NCBI GenBank assembly: GCA_002786715.1
Contig: PCTW01000096.1
Coordinates: forward strand, 584 to 59,272
Direction: 5' to 3'
Source: Bdellovibrio sp. CG22_combo_CG10-13_8_21_14_all_39_27
Lineage (GTDB): Bacteria > Bdellovibrionota > Bacteriovoracia > Bacteriovoracales > Bacteriovoracaceae
Length of the DNA: 58,689 nt
Shown: positions 52,888 through 58,689 of the stretch, one piece after another
Layout: every line of letters starts with the position of its first letter
Numbering within the stretch: position 1 is the stretch's first letter
Made by a program: the position numbers and the translations under genes
The notes under the pieces: generated by a model
Seen by the model: only the letters and a program-made list of their open reading frames with translations
What the model was told of the DNA's origin: nothing
Database searches by the model: none

Positions 52888-53777
52888 CTTACCCACTCAG
52901 CAATAATCCAGCAAATGCGTCCTAAGAAAAGCGTTTTTAATAACGTCTCCAATTTATTCTTAGAATTTTCATAGGGATTTTTTGCCCATCTAAAAACTTT
53001 GACTGCAGCAAATAAATAAATACTGCCAAATGCCGCATACAGGACAAGTTCACCAATTTGAAAATAATGAATGTATTGATCTTCCCAAAGAATGTAACCA
53101 ATAATGAAAACTGCGACGGCAAAAAAGATGGACCCTAATCTTAAGGCAAGGCTAGGCCCGAGAAGCGTAGAATAATTTTTGGCACGAGCATAATTATCAG
53201 TTGGTTCAAGTTGATAAATTTGAGTGGCTGGATAGGAGCCCCAAACACTTAAAGTGAATGCGACACATATCATAAAAAATCGCATATCAAATGCCCCACC
53301 AGCTAGAGCATGCCCAAAAAAAAGTGAAGCGAAACCACATCCAAGAGAATTAATCACACTATCGAGCCCTCCAACTTCTTTTCCCCGTGGAATTTTTCCC
53401 AAGCGCGCTGAATACAATATAGAAAGGAGCAAAATAAAAAGACTCGCATAGAAGACAAGTGTCCCTAAGAAATAGGAAATGAAAACTGCCAGGACCATGA
53501 GGAATAGTCCAAAGAGTCCTAAATGCTTTGGATTACTTGGAGGATGATCTAGATAATTGAGAGGTTTGCCATCTGATTCACCATCAAAAGCGGTGTTGAG
53601 CGCTGCCGTTCCACCGAAAAGCAAAATACTATAAACTCCAAAAATGATCGCCATATGTCCTAAGACAAGCGAAAATGTATCAGGTTTAACCGATGAACAA
53701 GCATAACCGGAAAAGGCCAAAAAGAAGCTTGGAATGAAACTATGTGGCCTCATATGGATAAAATAATTTTTCATCAT
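52878..53777 (-). CDS. UbiA-family prenyltransferase-like membrane protein (second copy)
   Basis: 299 residues, about eight to nine hydrophobic helices. The two acidic motifs of UbiA enzymes are present in modified form: NTAFDGESD (canonical NDxxDxxxD, first Asp replaced) and QLEPTDNYARAKNYSTLLG (second motif). These motifs bind Mg-pyrophosphate of a prenyl or related donor. HMRPHSFIPSFFLAFSG is the typical N-terminal substrate helix. It is one of two UbiA-like genes in the operon, followed by the RND exporter (overlap) and preceded by a small membrane protein (ATGA overlap). Substrate unknown. Confidence 0.85.
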   Translation of the reverse strand: MMKNYFIHMRPHSFIPSFFLAFSGYACSSVKPDTFSLVLGHMAIIFGVYSILLFGGTAALNTAFDGESDGKPLNYLDHPPSNPKHLGLFGLFLMVLAVFISYFLGTLVFYASLFILLLSILYSARLGKIPRGKEVGGLDSVINSLGCGFASLFFGHALAGGAFDMRFFMICVAFTLSVWGSYPATQIYQLEPTDNYARAKNYSTLLGPSLALRLGSIFFAVAVFIIGYILWEDQYIHYFQIGELVLYAAFGSIYLFAAVKVFRWAKNPYENSKNKLETLLKTLFLGRICWIIAEWVRWA

Positions 53778-54322
53778 GCTAACGCCTCTTCACTTTTGCG
53801 AAGATCTTTTGATCGTTCATTTTGGTAACTATTCAATTCACGATTACCAATAACTCCCATCGCAACAAAGATGATGCCCCAAAGTACGTAATGGTATAGG
53901 GGAAGAGAACCGAAGCCCTTATACTTGAAGAGGAACCCCCACAGGAAGACGACAGCGGTTCCAGTATTAATCGAAATCCACATTATTAAATGAATGATAG
54001 TTTCTTTAAAAGAACAACGGTCCACGTGAAACTTCATTTCATCAATAAACTCATGAGTAAAACGGGTTATAAAGGCACCTAAAATAATAGGCAAAGCAAT
54101 GAGCCGATTCCATGCCAACATCAAAAGACCAACTTGTAGGACCCAACTTGCATAAAGAATAATTTTATGCGTCTTGAGTTCATTGTCGGTAATATCCACC
54201 TCCCAGATTTTCACGTGAGTGAGATGATCGAGATACCAAGCAACACTAAAAACAATTCCCATTAGAATAGTTAACCAAGATACAAGTTCAGGACTGAACT
54301 CTCGTAAAAAATCTAAATCCAT
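53774..54322 (-). CDS. Small polytopic membrane protein, hypothetical
   Basis: About 182 residues from MDLDFLREF, four hydrophobic segments (WLTILMGIVFSVAWYL, LQVGLLMLAWNRLIALPIILGAF, LIMWISINTGTAVVFLWGFL, YHYVLWGIIFVAMGVIG). Polar residues between the segments include HLTHVKIWEVD and RFTHEFIDEMKFHVDRC; the histidines and acids here could bind a metal. The ATG at 54322 overlaps the end of the first UbiA gene; a longer form from 54358 is possible. It is sandwiched between the two UbiA-like genes with overlaps on both sides, so it probably belongs to the same membrane complex. No family recognised. Confidence 0.72.
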   Translation of the reverse strand: MDLDFLREFSPELVSWLTILMGIVFSVAWYLDHLTHVKIWEVDITDNELKTHKIILYASWVLQVGLLMLAWNRLIALPIILGAFITRFTHEFIDEMKFHVDRCSFKETIIHLIMWISINTGTAVVFLWGFLFKYKGFGSLPLYHYVLWGIIFVAMGVIGNRELNSYQNERSKDLRKSEEALA

Positions 54323-55149
54323 AGGGCCCCCGAAACAACTAACAAAATGATGAAGCAAGTGAACAAGTTATAAGTTTGAAGATAACGATCTTTTAAAGAG
54401 CTTTGCTGTGAAGCTTTATAAAGAATAAAACCTCTCCATAAGCACACGAGGATAAGGGACAAATAGAAATGATGAAGAGAGTTCTCAAAGTAATGAAAAG
54501 CCAGAAGCAAGGCCCATGAAAGAAGATTCATGACATGAAGAATTTTATAAGTTTTCAATTCACCATAAACAACTGGAAGAGTTCTAACTCCATGATCGCG
54601 ATCTGAATCACAATCACTTATATCCCTCATGACACTCCCGATGAAAACTTGAAGGGCTGAAAAAAGTGCAATATTAACAACAGTATTTTGATCAATTGAA
54701 CCAAAACCAAAAAGAACCAAAATCCCCCACCCAAAAGAGATAAAAATATTCTTTAAAACAAAGAGATTTTTAAAACGATGAAATCTAGCAATTGCCGGCA
54801 GCTCTAAAGAGTAAATGACTCCGACAGAGAAAATGAGAAAGAGCAGCCAAAAAGCTGAATTCTGCTCGATATAAAGATAGGTACCAATTGCAGAAAGTGG
54901 CAACAACAGTCCACCTAAGCGAAGAGATTTAAAATGTTCAACAATACTTCTTTCTTCATCAAGAACATCATTTAAGCTGTAGACAAAGATAGTTGTCGCG
55001 ATCACGCCGAGAAATTTGATAATAAAAAGTGATCCATTAAAATCTGCCCTTAAATTTCCGCCCACTAAAAAAAGCGAGAGAGCAGCAAAAACCAGCATGT
55101 AAAGTGATTTGCTATTTCGAAATATTGATTTATTGCTTCCTGCAATCAT
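54313..55149 (-). CDS. UbiA-family prenyltransferase-like membrane protein (first copy)
   Basis: 278 residues with about eight hydrophobic helices. UbiA acidic motifs: YSLNDVLDEERS (NDxxD form) and RDISDCDSDRDHGVRTLPVVYG, close to the canonical second motif DxxxDxxxGxxTLP. This is the more orthodox of the two UbiA homologues and looks catalytically competent. Members transfer prenyl (or phosphoribosyl) groups onto aromatic or lipid acceptors. Its start overlaps the DUF4956 gene by 20 bp. Pairing with a second, altered UbiA protein in the operon suggests a heteromeric or two-step reaction (inference). Confidence 0.9.
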   Translation of the reverse strand: MIAGSNKSIFRNSKSLYMLVFAALSLFLVGGNLRADFNGSLFIIKFLGVIATTIFVYSLNDVLDEERSIVEHFKSLRLGGLLLPLSAIGTYLYIEQNSAFWLLFLIFSVGVIYSLELPAIARFHRFKNLFVLKNIFISFGWGILVLFGFGSIDQNTVVNIALFSALQVFIGSVMRDISDCDSDRDHGVRTLPVVYGELKTYKILHVMNLLSWALLLAFHYFENSLHHFYLSLILVCLWRGFILYKASQQSSLKDRYLQTYNLFTCFIILLVVSGALWI

Positions 55150-55636
55150 TTCTTATTCCTTCAAGTTTAAGGGACATATGATTATTAAAATAGCTCTGAA
55201 AGAGACTCACTATCGTGTAAATCCCTGCCAAAAGCCAGGCAATCGTTATTTCATCTAACCCACAGGCAATTCCTGCAATGATGGCGAATAGAATAGCGTG
55301 TGAAAGATCGTTCGTTTCAAGCTTCGTTCTAAATCGAATGAGGGCTATGGCAGCACCGATGGAAAAAGCCCGAGCGAGATTATTATTAACAAGAATCATG
55401 ACAATTGTTAGTCCAACAGATAAGTAAATGAGATTAAAAGAAGATGCGACTACTCCTTTATAAACGATCATATTTTCATAACGGTCGCGCTGTTTACCGT
55501 ACTTTAATCGAGCGCACAAAATAGTAATAAAAAAAAGAACTATTCCGAGAGTCAACGAATGGCCAACAAGACGATAGATGTCTACGTCAGACAGAGCCAC
55601 ACTTACCATTTGATGTTTATCAATAAACTTTCCCAT
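55130..55636 (-). CDS. DUF4956 membrane protein
   Basis: 168 residues with four hydrophobic helices. The family signature is clear: LARAFSIGAAIALIRFRTKLETNDLSHAILFAIIAGIACG, given here in part as FSIGAAIALIRFRTK and AIIAGIACG. DUF4956 proteins are typically encoded next to VTC-domain polyphosphate polymerases, as is the case here (the VTC gene ends one base into it). They are thought to form the membrane partner of the polymerase. The N-terminus (HSLTLGIVLFFITILCARL) is the first helix. Confidence 0.88.
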   Translation of the reverse strand: MGKFIDKHQMVSVALSDVDIYRLVGHSLTLGIVLFFITILCARLKYGKQRDRYENMIVYKGVVASSFNLIYLSVGLTIVMILVNNNLARAFSIGAAIALIRFRTKLETNDLSHAILFAIIAGIACGLDEITIAWLLAGIYTIVSLFQSYFNNHMSLKLEGIRNDCRKQ

Positions 55637-56448
55637 TAAAAAGTGGCTCCATGTTGTTGTAGCATTCGATGTGATTTAAAAATTCCACAGCAATACTTAG
55701 AAAATGATTCTTCACTTCCAAAAACTTCCTGCATTAAAAACTTTGCCATCATATCGTCTTCAACTAGAGACTTAATCTCAACAACAACGCTAGAATCAGT
55801 TTCAATTTTAGAATAAGGAGGAAGATTATGTTGCGCATAACGAATTAAATTAAATTGAATACTATCGTCAATGGTCAAACGAACTTCCGGATTAGATCTC
55901 AAAGCGAATGAATGTCGGCGATAAGAAGTTGTAAGAACTGGAGAATAAGATTGAACAGTTAAAATATCCAACATCTCATCAAGAAATTCAGCAATCTCTT
56001 CCGAAGACTTATCTGGATTAATAAAACTAATTCGCTCAAATGAACGTTCAATATAATTTCTTACCAGATTAGGTTTTAAAAATTCAAACAAAGATCGATC
56101 AAAGGCCAAGCGTTTTTTGAAAGTGACATCGCAAACTTTAGATTTAATTTCAAAATAACATTGATTCAATTGAGGATCATCAGATAAATATTCACGAATA
56201 CGGACTTTTAAACGAATTTCACGACTGAAAACGGAATCAGCATAATTAGTAAAATTTGGATCATCAAGATAAGTGTTTCGGATTTGGCTGATAGACTTAC
56301 CTTCAAAAAAACTTTCATTAAAAAGTGAGTTAAAAACCGATCCTGAGTCATTGAGAATTGAACTGAGTAGGTTTTGTTCTAGCAATTTTTTACGCTCAAT
56401 TCTTTTGCTAAAAGTTTTTTCTATATTTTTTGAATTATTCATCTTCAT
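55636..56448 (-). CDS. VTC-domain protein (polyphosphate-polymerase-like)
   Basis: 270 residues forming a triphosphate-tunnel (VTC) domain. Basic strands are visible in order: RIERKKLL, then REIRLKVRIREY, CYFEIKSKVCDVTFKKR, TSYRRHSFAL, EVRLTIDD and VVVEIKSL. Lys/Arg and Glu residues alternating on strands line the tunnel in VTC4 and related polymerases, which polymerise phosphate from ATP. Followed immediately by DUF4956, its usual membrane partner. It overlaps the FAD oxidoreductase gene by ATGA. Whether the product is polyphosphate or a different phosphate chain is not shown. Confidence 0.85.
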   Translation of the reverse strand: MKMNNSKNIEKTFSKRIERKKLLEQNLLSSILNDSGSVFNSLFNESFFEGKSISQIRNTYLDDPNFTNYADSVFSREIRLKVRIREYLSDDPQLNQCYFEIKSKVCDVTFKKRLAFDRSLFEFLKPNLVRNYIERSFERISFINPDKSSEEIAEFLDEMLDILTVQSYSPVLTTSYRRHSFALRSNPEVRLTIDDSIQFNLIRYAQHNLPPYSKIETDSSVVVEIKSLVEDDMMAKFLMQEVFGSEESFSKYCCGIFKSHRMLQQHGATF

Positions 56449-57929
56449 TCCATCACTGCAACTTTTCTTGTTTTTTTAAAATAATTCATAACTTGAGCTT
56501 TCAAAATCCTACATTTAATAGAAAGGAGTAAAACAAGCACAGTCTTAAAAAGTAATACCCCGTAGATGGGACCTATTCTTGCATAAAAATTTGTCTTATA
56601 AGACTTTAGAGGAGCCGATATACCAAGCCTTTTCTTTTCGTCATACATTGTTAAAAACATTGATTTAAAATAAAGGTAGAATCTTCTGGATAAAAGATCG
56701 AACTGAGCTGGTCTTTTAATACATGACTTAAATAGAAGTGAAGGGACGACGCTCCCATAATAATAACCAACTAAATCAAAAGTCATCCAAAGGCTAAAGA
56801 TTTCAGGATCATCCATGACCTTATAGCGGCCTTCATAAAGTTTAAATCGATCTTTGAAACTCTCCACAAAAACTTTCTCATATCTTCGTGATAGCTTTTC
56901 TATATTCTTGCCAACGAAGTCTGCACTGATGACATCACAAAGCCATAAAACTTGATTTCCAACATACTCTAAGCCAGGACTGAATAAGGGATCAATAAAT
57001 CCACTAGCGTCTCCAAGCGAGGCAATTTTATTTTCGATTAACTTGTGGCTAATATGCGGCAAATGCGGGAGATGAAAATCCTTCAACATTTCATACTCGC
57101 TTAAGAAAATATTGAGCAGGGGATGATTTTCCAAAAAGCTCATAAAGTGCTTTCGCGGATTCTTAACTTCCTCCGGAAAATACTTCTTATCGATAACGAT
57201 CCCAACACTCACAATATCTTCTTCAATATTAATTTTCCAAATCCAGTATCCCTTCCCCATAAAATGCTCAGTTGCATTTTCTGATGCCGCAAATGCCCTT
57301 CGCGTCCAACCAGTTTTAGATTGAAATGATTGTGCATGATCCTTTAATTTAAAGTGGGCCCATGTGGCGGAAGTTTGGAGTCCTTCATACTTTTGACACC
57401 ACTTTCTTTCACCTGAAATCAGTCTTGACCTACCGGAAGCATCAACCACCCAGGAGCTGTGAATTTTGGTATCATCAGATAGGGTCAAGCAATGAAACCC
57501 ATCCTCTTCAGTTAATTGCTTGAAACTTTGCCCGCGATAGACATCAATACCCAGTTCAATACAGCGCTGAAGCAGCTCTTCATCAAAACGACTGCGGTTG
57601 AGTTGACGTCCATTACTTCGTGACGGATAACTCGGGCTAGCAAGATCAGGCAACTCTTCAATTGTTTGATTATCAACTTGATCAAAATAAAAACGTAGCC
57701 CACCTTTTTGTACATGTTTCTGAAAAATATCATCGACATTGATTGCATACTTGAAAAAGAGTGCCGCAATGTCATTAACACTCTCTCCCACTTTCTGGGG
57801 GAATTGATTTCTTTTTTCAACAATAGCAATTTTCATCTGAGGATTTTTTTGGAGTAAAGCAATCGCCAAACTACTACCTGCTGCTCCCCCGCCAATAATC
57901 GAAACATCAAATGACTTTTTAGTGTTCAT
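56445..57929 (-). CDS. FAD-dependent oxidoreductase, tryptophan-halogenase-like
   Basis: 494 residues. Rossmann motif IIGGGAAGSSLAIALL, then a KVGESV segment and NRSRFDEELLQRC, VVDASGRSRLI, GYWIWKI (position of the GWxWxIP halogenase motif) and LGDASGFIDPLFSPGLEYV. This is the FADH2-dependent halogenase/monooxygenase branch (CmlS- and geranylgeranyl-reductase-like). Because the WxWxIP motif is only partly kept, halogenation is uncertain; hydroxylation or desaturation is equally possible. The last ~100 residues include a hydrophobic stretch (YGVLLFKTVLVLLLSI) that suggests membrane association. ATGA overlaps link it to the VTC gene, and it starts where the CYTH gene ends. Confidence 0.88.
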   Translation of the reverse strand: MNTKKSFDVSIIGGGAAGSSLAIALLQKNPQMKIAIVEKRNQFPQKVGESVNDIAALFFKYAINVDDIFQKHVQKGGLRFYFDQVDNQTIEELPDLASPSYPSRSNGRQLNRSRFDEELLQRCIELGIDVYRGQSFKQLTEEDGFHCLTLSDDTKIHSSWVVDASGRSRLISGERKWCQKYEGLQTSATWAHFKLKDHAQSFQSKTGWTRRAFAASENATEHFMGKGYWIWKINIEEDIVSVGIVIDKKYFPEEVKNPRKHFMSFLENHPLLNIFLSEYEMLKDFHLPHLPHISHKLIENKIASLGDASGFIDPLFSPGLEYVGNQVLWLCDVISADFVGKNIEKLSRRYEKVFVESFKDRFKLYEGRYKVMDDPEIFSLWMTFDLVGYYYGSVVPSLLFKSCIKRPAQFDLLSRRFYLYFKSMFLTMYDEKKRLGISAPLKSYKTNFYARIGPIYGVLLFKTVLVLLLSIKCRILKAQVMNYFKKTRKVAVME

Positions 57930-58689
57930 TAAATATTATCCATTAAGTGCAGAATACTATCGCGATATTTAGAATCATAATTGGCCTCAATTGAAAACTT
58001 CTTGGCCAACTCATTATTCAGTTTGTGAATGTACTCTTTTGAAATGATCGAATCAGGATATTTATTCTCAATTTCTAATTCCATTATTACATTTCGTGCT
58101 TTTTTATTTTTAATACTAAAAAAATGAGCGTGATCGGCTGACATTTCCGCAAGCCAAATATTCCTTGGATTTTGGATAAAAAACGTTGGTAACTCTCTCA
58201 CTGTATACAGTGGTTTAAGTTCAGTTTCCCCTTCTTGAATAAAAACATGAAATCGTTCTCTCTTTGAAACACCAATTAAAACAGGTCTAAGTTTGGAAAC
58301 TATTAATGGATCTTGCGGAAAGAAGCGCTTCAACTTAACAAATGGATCAATGGTAGAATTTGACTTAAATTTTATCCAATCAGTGATGAGCTCAATTTGC
58401 GAGTGAAAATCTGAAGCAGGCCCTCTTTGAGGAATATCCCCTTCGACAAACTTGAAAATGCTCCCCAGCAAATCTTCAATAGGTTCCCATTGATCCCCAA
58501 TTTTAACTTTATAAAAGCTCAAACTTCCCTCTTCGACTTCCATTCTTACATCATCTTCAACATTCGGCTCTGATTTAAGTTGAAGATCATAATCCATTTC
58601 TCCACTTTCAAAAGTTCGCTTGCGGAGTCGAAGGCTAAGTTTATTATTAAACAAGGCCAGATCTGGAGTATCGAGATAGAGGTCGTAAT
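57929..58689 (-). CDS. CYTH-domain (triphosphate tunnel) protein, N-terminus outside window
   Basis: The open frame continues past the TTG at 58654 to the right edge; reading it out gives YDLYLDTPDLALFNNKLSL, the canonical CYTH opening (YxDTPDLxL...LRLR). So the gene is truncated by the window and at least 253 residues are visible. Further CYTH features: RLRKRTF, DYDLQLKSEP, VRMEVEEG, SKLRPVLIGVSKRERFHVFI and VIMELEIENKYP with a closing helix NELAKKFSIEANYDSKYRD. CYTH proteins hydrolyse or bind triphosphates, including polyphosphate. It is the furthest-upstream gene seen in the operon and shares its superfamily fold with the VTC protein two genes downstream. Confidence 0.85.
   Translation of the reverse strand, partial: YDLYLDTPDLALFNNKLSLRLRKRTFESGEMDYDLQLKSEPNVEDDVRMEVEEGSLSFYKVKIGDQWEPIEDLLGSIFKFVEGDIPQRGPASDFHSQIELITDWIKFKSNSTIDPFVKLKRFFPQDPLIVSKLRPVLIGVSKRERFHVFIQEGETELKPLYTVRELPTFFIQNPRNIWLAEMSADHAHFFSIKNKKARNVIMELEIENKYPDSIISKEYIHKLNNELAKKFSIEANYDSKYRDSILHLMDNI

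Overview
The window is a dense, AT-rich bacterial chromosome segment with 47 protein genes. No rRNA, tRNA, CRISPR array, insertion sequence or prophage was seen. Ordinary housekeeping genes (glpX, pgsA, serB, panD, queF, tatA, ffh-rpsP-khpA, dus, a znu-type metal transporter) alternate with very large secreted, cysteine-rich proteins, two RND/MMPL exporters, lipoproteins and sigma28-like promoters. This mix suggests a Gram-negative predatory or motile bacterium of the Bdellovibrionota, probably Bacteriovoracales. That placement is an inference from gene style; no marker phylogeny could be run.

Layout. 1-3.2 kb: truncated S8 protease lipoprotein, an anchored unknown protein, a barrel-like protein and a periplasmic peroxiredoxin. 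3.2-7.8 kb (minus): a 2-oxoglutarate oxygenase, then a glpX-SRPBCC-unknown-yggS-small winged-helix operon, and a PilZ protein. 7.9-10.1 kb (plus): pgsA-serB, panD. 10.1-16.3 kb (minus): a 2037-residue secreted protein with about 27 disulfide-rich helical repeats. 17-23.7 kb (minus): a four-gene operon of a degenerate AAA+ protein, an RND exporter, a LolA-like protein and a FecR/beta-barrel protein. It diverges from a second degenerate NtrC-like AAA+ gene, and both sides carry CCGATAA (sigma28-type) elements. 24.9-30 kb: a GLG1-type Cys-rich protein, a 1230-residue secreted protein sharing a C-terminal module with the 2037-residue one, and an LRR protein. 30-33.2 kb: a ferrochelatase-MFS transporter fusion, divergent from queF-tatA. 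33.2-38.5 kb: a GKRP/MurQ-like double-SIS protein, a receiver protein, khpA-rpsP-ffh and dus.

38.6-46.1 kb (plus): two more large secreted or lipid-anchored proteins, the first behind a near-consensus sigma28 promoter whose -35 sits inside an 11-bp inverted repeat. 46.1-49 kb: a zinc/manganese-type ABC transporter and a hotdog thioesterase, joined by ATGA overlaps. 49.1-58.7 kb (minus): a nine-gene operon with nearly all junctions overlapping. In order of transcription it runs: CYTH protein (cut by the window edge), flavin halogenase-like oxidoreductase, VTC polyphosphate-polymerase-like protein, DUF4956 membrane protein, UbiA, membrane protein, second UbiA, RND exporter, anchored unknown protein, and a strong UUCG-loop terminator.

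Most promising candidates for undescribed biology: (i) the CYTH/VTC/UbiA/flavoenzyme/RND operon, which looks like a pathway that makes and exports a lipid-linked or polyphosphate-linked product; (ii) the family of giant Cys-rich secreted proteins that appear to share promoter elements and a C-terminal module; (iii) the ferrochelatase-MFS fusion; (iv) the paired degenerate enhancer-binding-like AAA+ proteins controlling or serving an RND operon.
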